Shown here: piece after piece, positions 35,920-44,223 of the stretch
Numbering within the stretch: position 1 is the first letter of the stretch
Layout of the letters: each line of letters begins with the position of its first letter
Assembly (NCBI GenBank): GCA_905477545.1
Contig: CAJQGN010000105.1
Coordinates: 1-46,257 of the forward strand
From: an uncultured Acidimicrobiales bacterium
GTDB lineage: Bacteria; Actinomycetota; Acidimicrobiia; Acidimicrobiales; Poriferisodalaceae
Length of the DNA: 46,257 nucleotides
Direction: 5' to 3'
Made by a program: the position numbers and the translations under genes
The notes under the pieces: generated by a model
The model's database searches: none
Told to the model about the DNA's origin: nothing
What the model saw: only the letters and a program-made list of their open reading frames with translations

Positions 35920-36143
35920 AAATCATGCTCCAAAAGTAAAGGTTTGTTCATGTATTGGCTAGTTATTGGGTTTCCAGAGTTAAATCCCTCAGGCAAAAGC
36001 CAAAAAGCTCTTCAACCGGTGCGGACTCTTGCAGTTATCTCGCAGGACCTGAAGCCCCTGTAGGGCCCCTGTGTAATGGCACTGGCAGCGGACTGTGCTC
36101 TTATCCGATCTAAAAAAACCTCGTTCTATGGGGCTTAATTTGA

Positions 36144-36185
36144 TCGCGAGGAAAGGATTTGAACCTGCGACCCCCTGCTGCCGAA
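36144..36185 (-). pseudogene. 3' fragment of a tRNA-Pro gene (remnant)
   Basis: On the minus strand the segment reads as the 3' half of a tRNA: anticodon loop TTCGGCA (CGG, Pro), 3' stem GCAGG, variable GGGTC, T arm GCAGG-TTCAAAT-CCTTT, acceptor CCTCGCG and discriminator A. The GGGTCGCAGGTTCAAATCCT core is typical of tRNA-Pro. Upstream of the loop the expected 5' stem CCTGC is absent (ACATC), and the sequence runs into the fpg 3' end. One T-stem pair is broken (C50-U64). The break in the anticodon loop is where tyrosine-recombinase integrases often cross over, so this may be an old attachment-site scar. Confidence 0.6.
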
Positions 36186-36194
36186 GATGTTACC

Positions 36195-37004
36195 TCAGCG
36201 TTTCTGACAGTGTGAACACCATGTAGTCGATCGCCCATCAATTACCTTACGGAGCAGGACTGCCCCACAACTATCGCATGGTTCCCCATAGCGTCCATAA
36301 CACACAAGAAATTTCTGGTTTAAACCTGCACCCTTAAGATTTCTGTAGTCTCGAAAAGTCGTACCGCCTCTTTCGATCGCGCCTTTTAGTACGTAGCGGA
36401 TTGATTCCAAAAGCTCCGTGGCTCTGTTTCGTGAGATCGACCTAGTCGCTGGGTCTATCCCTGCCAAGAATAGTGCTTCGTCCGCGTATATATTACCCAC
36501 GCCTGCGATCGGACGCTGGCTCAAGAGTTGCGTCTTTATTTTCTGCGAACGGCCTTTCATAAGCCCCCAAAATTTTCCACCATCAAAATCTAGATCAAAC
36601 GGTTCTGGCCCCATATGGCGTAGGGTTGGGATTTTTGAATGGTCCCCGCGCGACACAACAAGCAGACGACCGAAACGCCTTACGTCACGAAATATTAGAT
36701 GACGACCGTCGGCTAATGTCCACCAAGCACGGGTATACCCATCGGTCGCTCTAGCAACATTATCTGACGAACTAATATGCAACTGCCCTGTCATTCCTAA
36801 GTGAACAATAAGATCACGTCCATCTCTAAGTTCCAGCAAGAGGTACTTTCCGCGCCTTTTTACCGCAGCGATTTCCGCGCCAACTACTTCGATGGCTGGA
36901 CGAAATTTAGCCGAAAGATGACTACCAGAAGCAACTACCGCTAATCCTTTTATTTCAAGCTCTAACTGCCTCTTAATAGTTTCGACTTCCGGAAGCTCTG
37001 GCAC
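36195..37004 (-). CDS. mutM: Formamidopyrimidine-DNA glycosylase MutM
   Basis: This enzyme removes 8-oxoguanine and formamidopyrimidines from DNA. The catalytic N-terminus PELPEVETIKRQL (Pro nucleophile, Glu3) is preceded by a GTG start at 37004. KRRGKYLLLEL holds the conserved Lys, IAGVGNIYADEALFLAGIDP the H2TH motif, and the C-terminal zinc finger is CYGRYGEPCDSCG...WCSHCQ. The 269 residues are complete. It lies 24 bases downstream of the RecB-like nuclease gene. A Nei paralogue is encoded 275 bases away on the other strand. Confidence 0.95.
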   Translation of the reverse strand: MPELPEVETIKRQLELEIKGLAVVASGSHLSAKFRPAIEVVGAEIAAVKRRGKYLLLELRDGRDLIVHLGMTGQLHISSSDNVARATDGYTRAWWTLADGRHLIFRDVRRFGRLLVVSRGDHSKIPTLRHMGPEPFDLDFDGGKFWGLMKGRSQKIKTQLLSQRPIAGVGNIYADEALFLAGIDPATRSISRNRATELLESIRYVLKGAIERGGTTFRDYRNLKGAGLNQKFLVCYGRYGEPCDSCGAVLLRKVIDGRSTTWCSHCQKR

Positions 37005-37028
37005 TATTAGGTCACTGCTACTTTCAAA

Positions 37029-37838
37029 TTAAAAACGCGGACCATACCTACGCTCAGCCTCAGCGAGACCTTGAGGACAACTATCTGTATAAGGACACCA
37101 GTTACAAAGTGGTCCTAATTTGTAGTCAAAACGGCTATCAGAAATACAATTGCCAATTGATTTCCATGTCAGGAAGTGCCGGTTCACCGCATTTTCCACA
37201 GCGGCATCATCTAGCTTGCGGTCAATAAATTTACCCGTCAGGTACATCAGTCGTACTTCGCTAACAGGTTGATCGACTGCCTTAAGCGCAGCAGCATAAA
37301 GCCAAACTTGGCTTAGCTTGTCATCTAGATAACGGTTTTGTGGCGCTTTACCTGTTTTAAAGTCTGTAACTCGAAGACCGTTTTCTATCCGCTCAGTTCG
37401 GTCCACGATTCCTAGAAAAGGCACCCCCATTAGATCAACTTCAAGGCGTTGCTCAGCTGCTAATACGTCTACCTGCTGAGGATCCTCCATCTCGAAGTAG
37501 CTTTCCATCAAGTTCCACGCTTGCCAGCGAAAAGCTCTAGTTCCCTCGTCGTCTAGTAACAAAGCTTTAAAGTCAGGATCATCGGCGATCTCAGGCCATA
37601 TTTCTCGAGCTATATTTCGCGCAAACTGGTTGGTTCGTTCTGAAGCGCTTAGAAGCATTAGCTCTTCTAAAATTCGGTGAACGAAGGTTCCTAGTAGAGC
37701 AGGAACTCCCTTGGGATCAGGTAAGTGATCGATGTAGCGAAACTTCCACCGTCGTGGGCACTGCCGAAATGTAGATGCCGATGATGGGCTCAAGTGTCTA
37801 ATCACTTGTTCATTGCTCGAACTTTCGGCAATGTTCAT
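37029..37838 (-). CDS. PD-(D/E)XK nuclease, RecB/Cas4-like with Fe-S cluster
   Basis: This 269-residue protein has the RecB-type nuclease motifs: LSPSSASTFRQCPRRWKF at the N-terminus, the His of GTFVHRILEEL, Asp in FLGIVDRTE, and TDFKTGK with the catalytic Asp and Lys. Cys27 with Cys245, Cys248 and Cys254 (LCNWCPYTDSCP) would bind a [4Fe-4S] cluster as in Cas4 and AddB. Stand-alone proteins of this type are common in actinobacteria, where their DNA-repair role is presumed. No CRISPR array or cas gene is seen, so it is not Cas4 in context. It precedes mutM. Confidence 0.88.
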   Translation of the reverse strand: MNIAESSSNEQVIRHLSPSSASTFRQCPRRWKFRYIDHLPDPKGVPALLGTFVHRILEELMLLSASERTNQFARNIAREIWPEIADDPDFKALLLDDEGTRAFRWQAWNLMESYFEMEDPQQVDVLAAEQRLEVDLMGVPFLGIVDRTERIENGLRVTDFKTGKAPQNRYLDDKLSQVWLYAAALKAVDQPVSEVRLMYLTGKFIDRKLDDAAVENAVNRHFLTWKSIGNCISDSRFDYKLGPLCNWCPYTDSCPQGLAEAERRYGPRF

Positions 37839-37914
37839 AAAGCACCGCTCTCCAACTAACCAGACCTAAAATTTACAGAACAAAACGTCCGAACTTCAAA
37901 AGCCATAGAAATTG

Positions 37915-38229
37915 TTATGTCCGCTTTCTCAATTGTCGCCAGGCCCAAAATACTAGCAGAAGCCCGATTGTGATTCCGATAACAGTCACAGGACCAAATC
38001 GACTATCTAGCGGCGGAGCTTCGCGAGGTAAGGTTCCTCTAAGAGCTGCAGGATCCCTATCGTTTTCTTCATCTATAGAGCTCTCGTTTGAGCCCGATGT
38101 ACTGTTTGAGATTTCTTCGGTTGATGGAGCATAGTCACTCTTCATTTCGGGTTCGATAGTATCTCCTGGGAGTCCTTCCATTGTGAGGTCAACTGTTGGT
38201 CGAGGCCTTTTTTCGTCATAACCCGCCAT
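37915..38229 (-). CDS. Small tail-anchored membrane protein of unknown function
   Basis: This protein of 104 residues starts at the ATG at 38229 (MAGYDEKRPRP), which has a good AGGAGAG ribosome-binding site. An open frame continues six codons upstream. The first 75 residues are acidic, Ser/Asn-rich and probably disordered. A single hydrophobic helix, VTVIGITIGLLLVFWAWRQL, lies at the C-terminus, followed by a basic RKRT end. It follows parA by 34 bases and probably shares its transcript. No family is recognised. Confidence 0.7.
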   Translation of the reverse strand: MAGYDEKRPRPTVDLTMEGLPGDTIEPEMKSDYAPSTEEISNSTSGSNESSIDEENDRDPAALRGTLPREAPPLDSRFGPVTVIGITIGLLLVFWAWRQLRKRT

Positions 38230-38263
38230 GCTCTCTCCTTGTCTCAATCAGTATGGCTCTCAC

Positions 38264-39067
38264 TCAAATCTCACCTAGCTCGACAGCTCGTGGTCCATGC
38301 GTTTCAGCCAGACCCAAAGCATCTAACAACTCATCAAACTGAAGAATAGCTTCGCGTGCCCCTGGCCTATTACCAAGTTCTCGCAATGGCAACGACTGGC
38401 CAGATGCTTCAGCTATGGCTGCTCTCAGAGATATAGGTGGTAACCAAGAATCGCTGAATCTTTCTGCCAATTCGCTTTTCCAATAGTTGTTGTCGCGCGT
38501 GCGACCGAGGCGGTTAACAACAACTCCAGCGAGTACCGGACTTCCGATTCTGCTTGCTACCCGCTGAATCGTGTTTGCCATGAGATCTACTCCATCTGCC
38601 GCCCAAGCAGCTGGTTCAGTCACTATAAGGGCCTTATCGGCTGCAAATAAACCATTTACACAGAGAAGGCCGAGAGACGGCGGACAATCGATGAGTGTCA
38701 AGTCGTACCGAGCACCTGACAAAGCCAGCTTTAGCCTGTCTTGGGCACCCAACGGGTCGCTTATCATCTGTGGTTCACGGGCAGCCAAGAGGTGGCTTCC
38801 TGGAATCAGATCTGGTCGCAAACCTTCATCTGGCCAGTTTGAGCTAGTAACTGCTTCAAGCGCAGCTCCCGCTCTGGCTTCACTTAGGACATCATCAATA
38901 GTGCGATCGGCTCCCCATACGGCTAGCCCAGTTGATGCATTGGCTTGCGGGTCTAAGTCTACGACCAGGACTCTCAGCCCTAAAGCCGCAGCGGCTTCAG
39001 CCAGACCAAGCGTTACAGTTGTTTTACCGACGCCGCCTTTTTGATTTACAACCGCAACAGATGTCAT
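38264..39067 (-). CDS. ParA/Soj-family partition ATPase
   Basis: This 267-residue deviant Walker ATPase starts with VAVVNQKGGVGKTT, including the signature lysine. VVDLDPQANASTGL and LIDCPPSLGLLCVNGLFAAD are the A' and Walker B motifs. No ParB gene and no parS-like site is adjacent, so it may be an orphan ParA with a role in positioning rather than the main chromosome-segregation ParA. The ATG is at 39067. The next gene downstream encodes a tail-anchored protein. Confidence 0.9.
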   Translation of the reverse strand: MTSVAVVNQKGGVGKTTVTLGLAEAAAALGLRVLVVDLDPQANASTGLAVWGADRTIDDVLSEARAGAALEAVTSSNWPDEGLRPDLIPGSHLLAAREPQMISDPLGAQDRLKLALSGARYDLTLIDCPPSLGLLCVNGLFAADKALIVTEPAAWAADGVDLMANTIQRVASRIGSPVLAGVVVNRLGRTRDNNYWKSELAERFSDSWLPPISLRAAIAEASGQSLPLRELGNRPGAREAILQFDELLDALGLAETHGPRAVELGEI

Positions 39068-39115
39068 CTTGTAAAGGTTAACTCCCGAAGAACCGCTAGT
39101 AAGTTGATTTTACTC

Positions 39116-40300
39116 TTAGTGGGGCAGAATACTTCTAGACCCGTTTAAGTTTAAGCCACATAACAAACCAGCTGCTCTCAGTTCACCAGCTCGCACTACA
39201 CCAGGTACATCACCTTTTCCTGATGCTTCTCGCAGCATTATCGCTCTAACTGCCGGGGCATCCAGATCGTCGTCTAAAAATTGACGAACTTGGCTGATTA
39301 AGTTCCCCGACCAGACAGGCTCAGCCTCACCACATGCAGATATGAGCGATTCAAGATCGACTTGAGCGGTTGTGCCTTCCTCGTCAAACCATTCGAAGTC
39401 TTGCCTGTAATGGTGTCTCATTAATGCAAGTCTTATTGCTCTTGGATCAATTTCCTTGCGCAGTTCAGAGACAAAAACTAAATTACCTAAGGATTTAGAC
39501 ATTTTTGTCCCCTGGTACGCAACTAGTCCGGCATGAATCCAATACTTTGAACAAAGCTGCCCCGTTATTGATTCGCTCTGCGCTATTTCGCACTCATGAT
39601 GAGGAAATATCAAATCACCACCGCCACCATGTATATCTATTGTCTCTCCTAATGCTTCCATGCTCATTGCTGAGCATTCAATATGCCATCCTGGCCTTCC
39701 CGCACCAAATACTGATTCCCACTTAGGTTCATCTTCAGCGCTCGGCTGCCAAAGGACAAAATCCAAAGGATTTTTCTGATTTTCACTATCCGGATTACCA
39801 CCACGTTCTCGCGCTAGGGAAACCATCTCTTCCGATGTATACCCTGAAAGTTTTCCATACTCAGGGAATGTAGATACATCAAAATAAGTAGTCCCCTCTA
39901 CCTCATAGGTGTGACCGGCGCTCTTTAGTTTTTTTATCAATCTCAGCATTGCTTCTATTGACTCCGTAGCCCGAGGCTCGTGTGCAGGATCAACCGTGTT
40001 CAAAGCTCCCATATCGTCTTTGAATCGATTCATTTCCATCTCCGCTAGTTCGAGAAAATCGATCCCAAGCTCGCGCGCTTTCGGCAGAATACTGTCGTCA
40101 ACGTCAGTGTAATTTCTCACTAGTTCAACTTCATGACCGATATCTTCCAGACGACGAATTATCAAGTCATAGGTCAGGTATGTGGCCGCATGACCAAGAT
40201 GTGTCGAGTCGTACGGCGTTATACCGCACACGTACATTTTAACTCTTTGATTTAAGTTCAGATCGATCACGTCCTTGCTGGCCGTGTCGTAAAGACGCAT
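39116..40300 (-). CDS. mshC: Cysteine:glucosaminyl-inositol ligase MshC (mycothiol synthesis)
   Basis: MshC adenylates cysteine and joins it to glucosaminyl-inositol in the third step of mycothiol biosynthesis. The protein is a CysS paralogue of 394 residues. MYVCGITPYDSTHLGHAATYL is diagnostic: MshC has ITPYD-x-THLGHA where CysS has PTVYD-x-xHIGNAR. The KMSKSLGNLV loop, the zinc site around GWHIECSAM and HGGGGDLIFPHHECE are conserved. The C-terminal anticodon domain is shorter than that of CysS, as expected. The ATG at 40300 is preferred over the TTG two codons upstream. Mycothiol is restricted to actinobacteria, so this gene anchors the taxonomy. Confidence 0.88.
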   Translation of the reverse strand: MRLYDTASKDVIDLNLNQRVKMYVCGITPYDSTHLGHAATYLTYDLIIRRLEDIGHEVELVRNYTDVDDSILPKARELGIDFLELAEMEMNRFKDDMGALNTVDPAHEPRATESIEAMLRLIKKLKSAGHTYEVEGTTYFDVSTFPEYGKLSGYTSEEMVSLARERGGNPDSENQKNPLDFVLWQPSAEDEPKWESVFGAGRPGWHIECSAMSMEALGETIDIHGGGGDLIFPHHECEIAQSESITGQLCSKYWIHAGLVAYQGTKMSKSLGNLVFVSELRKEIDPRAIRLALMRHHYRQDFEWFDEEGTTAQVDLESLISACGEAEPVWSGNLISQVRQFLDDDLDAPAVRAIMLREASGKGDVPGVVRAGELRAAGLLCGLNLNGSRSILPH

Positions 40301-40441
40301 AGTCAAAATTCAGTCACTCTCTCAAGTTCAGAGCCAACTGTCGAAAGCCGCTCACTTCGACAACACAATAGAGCCACTCAGCCACGGAAACATTGTTTAC
40401 AGGCTGTTAACTGTTCGAGCTATTGGGTACTCTCGCCTCTA

Positions 40442-41617
40442 GTGGGTGCCGACGATGATAACGCAATGCTCGAAAAAATTACGGGCTTTAGGGCACGGCG
40501 CCTCTTGACACCCTTAGACCAGCAGTATTTAGATCTTTTATCCGAAGAGATAGCTTCCATCGGTGACGAGCCAGTCCGGTACGTGGGAGAACTTTTTAGT
40601 CGACATCAAATAGTTTTTGTAGGCCAAGGAACTCCCAGCCGAAAAACTGGCTTGTTTTTTCAGGAGTTAGTACCAAAATTATTAGCGGCTGGCGTGAAGA
40701 ATATTGGTATCGAATGGGCGTGCGTTGAAGATCAAAGCTTGTTAGACGCTTTGGTACGTGCAGATTTCTTTGACGAAGATTTAGCTCGGACAGCGCTTTT
40801 TAGGTGGGGGGTAAGACATCACTTCGCCTACATTGAATATCTTGATCTCTTTCGAGCCGTATGGGCCATTAATCGGAACAACTCAAATAATGGTCGAGAC
40901 TTTAGAATAGTCGCCTTGGATTACGATATTGAAGTAACAGCAGTTACGTCTGAAGCAGATTTGACTTCACCATATGCATGGGAACACCTCCGCCCTAAAG
41001 GATCTTCAGGGCGACATATGGCCGAGATTATCCTTCGAGAATTCGTGGATACAGGAGAGAAAGCTTTAATTATTACGCGAATTGCGCATGCAGTGAGCCG
41101 ACTACGCAGAGTTCCACATCATCTGGAAGACAGCATCGACTCGGAAATACTCAACGATCGGGTTGTTGGCGCCGCTAATCACGTCTATTCGGTAATCGCA
41201 GATCGTGCCGCCACTGTCCTGATACATCAACCGTTACCGGCTGATGGCGTTTATGGCGACTACACCCTTCCAGGTGACGGCTACTTGGATGCTGTTTTCG
41301 CCGCGTCTACTAGACCGAAGTTCCCAATTGCTTTTAATGTAAACTTTGGCTCGATCAGCAAGGTCCCTTGCTCGACATCTATAGACGGTGGTGATCTCGC
41401 TGCTGTGGCACATGGCTGGATTTTTTTGGAGGCTCCTTCCCAACATGTAGCGCCAACTCCTCTTCCCAATCGCATTAACGAGTCCAATATCGCTGAGGCA
41501 CGCCTATATTCATTAGAACCATCTTTGCGTCAAGCTTCCTCAACCGAAAAAGACTTCACCGCTGCTTTGTTTTCTGCTGCCGCAGAGGCCGAGCTCGGAT
41601 GGACACAAATTGTTTAA
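40442..41617 (+). CDS. Divergent erythromycin-esterase/Tiki-superfamily-like protein, copy 1
   Basis: This 391-residue protein has no clear homologue that I recognise. The order of motifs is reminiscent of EreA/ChaN/Tiki-fold enzymes: a strand IVFVGQGTPSR where EreA has LLGEATHG, then NIGIEWACVED for the conserved Glu, a Trp/Tyr-rich helix ending in LDLFRAVWAIN, FRIVALDYD, and KALIITRIAHAVS where EreA has a WAHNAH. The first Glu and first His of the EreA site are missing (GQGTP), so canonical esterase chemistry is doubtful. No signal peptide is seen. The start is GTG at 40442. The next gene, 18 bases on, is a paralogue. Confidence 0.5.
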   Translation: MGADDDNAMLEKITGFRARRLLTPLDQQYLDLLSEEIASIGDEPVRYVGELFSRHQIVFVGQGTPSRKTGLFFQELVPKLLAAGVKNIGIEWACVEDQSLLDALVRADFFDEDLARTALFRWGVRHHFAYIEYLDLFRAVWAINRNNSNNGRDFRIVALDYDIEVTAVTSEADLTSPYAWEHLRPKGSSGRHMAEIILREFVDTGEKALIITRIAHAVSRLRRVPHHLEDSIDSEILNDRVVGAANHVYSVIADRAATVLIHQPLPADGVYGDYTLPGDGYLDAVFAASTRPKFPIAFNVNFGSISKVPCSTSIDGGDLAAVAHGWIFLEAPSQHVAPTPLPNRINESNIAEARLYSLEPSLRQASSTEKDFTAALFSAAAEAELGWTQIV

Positions 41618-41635
41618 CAAACAGATTGGCTAGCC

Positions 41636-42778
41636 ATGGGCGACCATAACGAGAAGAAACCAACGAATAGCGGGTCGGCCTCTTATTCAACTGCTTTGAA
41701 AAAACCGGCACTCTACATTTCCGATTTGTGTCAATCTCACCAAGTTGTGCTTCTAGGCGATCAAATAGGCGTGAGCCAACACCTTGACTTTTTGGCGGCA
41801 CTAATTCCGTCTCTTTATGAGAGCGGAGTAACACATTTAGCTTGGGAATTCACTAATAGCCGCTGTCAAGGTGTCTTAGATCAATTGTTAAATGCCCCTG
41901 AATGGGATCAGAACGCGTGCTCTGAAATTTTTGCTGATCTCTTAGGAGTCGGCTTTAGCTACAGCGAATACGCTAATGTTCTGCAAGCTGTCTGGCATTT
42001 TAATAAATCGTTGACTAGCGGCGTTCCATTTCGCGTAATCGCTCTTGGTCTACCGTCTTATGTAGAGGATCCTGATCTTCTTGATGGAAGATCTGCTGCC
42101 GAACTCCAACTTCGGAACTGGTGGATGGGTGGACATTACCGGGACATGACCGCTTTCCACATGATCAATGTCCTTACCAACGAGGTGCTACGACATGGGC
42201 AACGTGTGATTGTTTATGCCAATGCAGATCAGACTACGACCAAATTTATTCAATGGATAGATGGTGTTGCCACAACTACGTTAGGGAATTTACTTCATCG
42301 ATGGATGGGTGAAGGAGTTCAACGTGTCCTTTTCCATGGAGCTATATCAGAAGGGGCGTTGAACAAGCGAGTAGAAGACCTAATCGCCACATCTCCCGAA
42401 AAGCCCGATAATTTCGGCATTAAGCTCGATGCATCCACACTTGGCAACGTTGCCGTTAACGAACTCACGGGGTCATGCGACGGAGTCGAAACATCTTTTC
42501 GATTGCAAGACGTTGCAAACGGCTACCTGTATCTCGCTAACGTTAAGGACTGGAAACCCTGTCTCTTGTCAGAAAATTTTTTAAATTCCAGCAACTACGT
42601 TAGTATTGAAGCTCGTTATCGAGCGTTAGACCCACGAGAGAGTCACTACAGCATGAAAGAGCTCGAGACAGTAAGGCGCGAAGGGCAAGCGGGACTCAAA
42701 GAAAACTGGCCCTCCATTTCTCAAGATGACGAAGTACCCGTCGCATCTAAAAAAGGATTTTTTCGCAGACGTGACTAA
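41636..42778 (+). CDS. Divergent erythromycin-esterase/Tiki-superfamily-like protein, copy 2
   Basis: This 380-residue protein is a distant tandem paralogue of the preceding one. The alignable blocks are VVLLGDQIGVS with VFVGQGTPS, GVTHLAWEF with GVKNIGIEW, YANVLQAVWHFN with YLDLFRAVWAIN, and FRVIALG with FRIVALD. It continues with RVIVYANADQTTTKF and LGNLLHRWMGEGVQRVLFHG, an order also seen in erythromycin-esterase-like proteins. The catalytic His of the last motif is Asp/Gln here. The C-terminus carries a basic FFRRRD end. Together with copy 1 it may form a heteromer; no function can be assigned. Confidence 0.5.
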   Translation: MGDHNEKKPTNSGSASYSTALKKPALYISDLCQSHQVVLLGDQIGVSQHLDFLAALIPSLYESGVTHLAWEFTNSRCQGVLDQLLNAPEWDQNACSEIFADLLGVGFSYSEYANVLQAVWHFNKSLTSGVPFRVIALGLPSYVEDPDLLDGRSAAELQLRNWWMGGHYRDMTAFHMINVLTNEVLRHGQRVIVYANADQTTTKFIQWIDGVATTTLGNLLHRWMGEGVQRVLFHGAISEGALNKRVEDLIATSPEKPDNFGIKLDASTLGNVAVNELTGSCDGVETSFRLQDVANGYLYLANVKDWKPCLLSENFLNSSNYVSIEARYRALDPRESHYSMKELETVRREGQAGLKENWPSISQDDEVPVASKKGFFRRRD

Positions 42779-42829
42779 TAGAAAGCTCCCTAAATCACAA
42801 CCTTCAGCTACTTGTGACATGGTGATTGA

Positions 42830-43480
42830 GTGAGTGAATTTATTCTTGGAGTTGATCTTGATGGAGTTTGTGGACAACATACTGAAATTTTTCGTCACCT
42901 AGTTGCTCATGAATTAGGAATTGACGAGGAATCGCTCCCTCTTCAACGCAGTTGGGACTTCAGCGAATGGAACTTCTCTGATGGAGATTTTGAACGACTT
43001 CACCGCACTGCAGTGCTAGAACATCGAATGTTTAGAGACATGGAAGTAATGCCAGGCTGCGCCGAAGTCTTGTGGCGACTCTCTGACGCAGGCATCTGGA
43101 TTCGCATCGTTACACATCGTTTATACGTCAATTGGGGTCATGCTATTGCGATCGCCGACACAGCGGACTGGCTTGATCGTCACCGAATTCCATACAGGGA
43201 CATCTGTTTCTTAGGCGACAAACCTGATGTAGCAGCACATGCCTATGTAGATGATGGCCCACATAATATAGCTGCGCTTCGCAACGCTGACCATAACGTG
43301 ATTACATTTGATCACCCTTACAATCGTGATATCGAAGGGCCAAGGGTCGCAAATTGGGCAGAACTTGAGGAACTTGTTCTTGATCTCGCTGCAGAATTTC
43401 GTGGATCAGTTCCACAGCAATTCCCCGGCATCGATGCCGGGTCTCAGCGTCTCCCCCTTCGAACCAAGGATGAATTATGA
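42830..43480 (+). CDS. 5'(3')-deoxyribonucleotidase-like HAD phosphatase
   Basis: This 216-residue HAD hydrolase is of the NT5C type (5' nucleotidase, deoxy, cytosolic type C). The nucleophile motif is LGVDLDGVCG, motif II is IVTHR, and the acidic motif is LGDKPDVAAHAYVDDGPHNI. It probably dephosphorylates deoxynucleoside monophosphates. The GTG start at 42830 follows copy 2 after 51 bases. Its TGA overlaps the ATG of the NUDIX gene, so the two are translationally coupled and form one small operon with the paralogue pair. Confidence 0.85.
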   Translation: MSEFILGVDLDGVCGQHTEIFRHLVAHELGIDEESLPLQRSWDFSEWNFSDGDFERLHRTAVLEHRMFRDMEVMPGCAEVLWRLSDAGIWIRIVTHRLYVNWGHAIAIADTADWLDRHRIPYRDICFLGDKPDVAAHAYVDDGPHNIAALRNADHNVITFDHPYNRDIEGPRVANWAELEELVLDLAAEFRGSVPQQFPGIDAGSQRLPLRTKDEL

Positions 43481-44214
43481 GCGAAGAAATAGCGAATCCA
43501 ATTGATGCCGCAACAGTGGTGGTCGCCCGTGACACAGACAGCGGCATTGAGGTGCTAATGCTCAGGCGGAATTCTCGCATCTACTTCGGGGGCATGTGGG
43601 TTTTCCCTGGCGGACGAGTAGATCCAGAGGATCGAGAAATCGGAGACAGCGGAATTATTGACTGCGATGGTCTAACTCTTACTGGATTTCGTATCGCTGC
43701 GGTTCGAGAAGCGAATGAGGAAGCAGGCATAGATCTTCGAGGTGCTACCCTCCATCACTTTGCCCACTGGCTTCCGCCTTCTGTTCGACCTAAAAGATTT
43801 TCAACGCATTTTTTTTTAGTTCAAGCGCCTATAGATCTCGGGGAAATATCTATCGATAACGGTGAGATCACTGAGCACAAATGGATAACCCCAGCCGAAG
43901 CTCTCCATCAACGATCAGAAAACGAGATCGAAATAGTTACCCCTACTTTTGTAACCCTCGACTGGTTGCAGAAATTCGAAAACGTCAGTGAAGCGATAAA
44001 CGCTATTAATCATCCAATTTGTTTTCACACTCATATCAAAGAAGTCACGGGTGATGATCCAGGTATGATTGGCTTCTACCCCGGCGATATTTCATATGAA
44101 ACTTTGGATGCTGATGCAGATGGCCCGCGTCGTCGGTGCTACATGTTGGAATCGGGCTGGTGGTGGGAGGAACATGACGGCCTGAACAACGGCCCTTCTC
44201 CTAAACTTAATTAG
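43477..44214 (+). CDS. NUDIX hydrolase, NUDT7/8/19-like (putative acyl-CoA or nucleotide pyrophosphatase)
   Basis: This 245-residue protein has an extended NUDIX box: FPGGRVDPEDRE, an insertion of about 20 residues, then FRIAAVREANEEAGIDL with the REx2EE metal ligands. The insertion between the Gly-Gly and the REx2EE helix is typical of the NUDT19/NUDT8 branch, which cleaves CoA esters and related pyrophosphates. The ATG overlaps the stop of the nucleotidase gene (ATGA). The C-terminal part (about 165-245), with PGMIGFYPGDISYE and ESGWWWEEH, is not part of the standard fold and has no clear match. Confidence 0.85.
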   Translation: MSEEIANPIDAATVVVARDTDSGIEVLMLRRNSRIYFGGMWVFPGGRVDPEDREIGDSGIIDCDGLTLTGFRIAAVREANEEAGIDLRGATLHHFAHWLPPSVRPKRFSTHFFLVQAPIDLGEISIDNGEITEHKWITPAEALHQRSENEIEIVTPTFVTLDWLQKFENVSEAINAINHPICFHTHIKEVTGDDPGMIGFYPGDISYETLDADADGPRRRCYMLESGWWWEEHDGLNNGPSPKLN

Positions 44215-44223
44215 TCCGTCAGC

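Noticed and set aside
35950..36063. 37-codon plus-strand frame after nei (MYWLVIGFPELN...)
   Set aside because: It is an intact small frame, but there is no motif, no good ribosome-binding site, and it lies in the gap with decayed tRNA-like pieces; evidence is insufficient.
37029..37838. Cas4 and a CRISPR system
   Set aside because: The Fe-S RecB-like nuclease resembles Cas4, but no repeat array or other cas gene is in the window and it lies beside mutM; a housekeeping repair nuclease is more likely.
38264..39067. Chromosomal parAB/origin region
   Set aside because: ParA is present, but no ParB, parS-like palindrome, dnaA, rnpA or gidB is nearby, so this is not the origin-proximal locus.
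39116..40300. Annotation as cysteinyl-tRNA synthetase
   Set aside because: The ITPYD-x-THLGHA motif and the short C-terminus are those of MshC rather than CysS.
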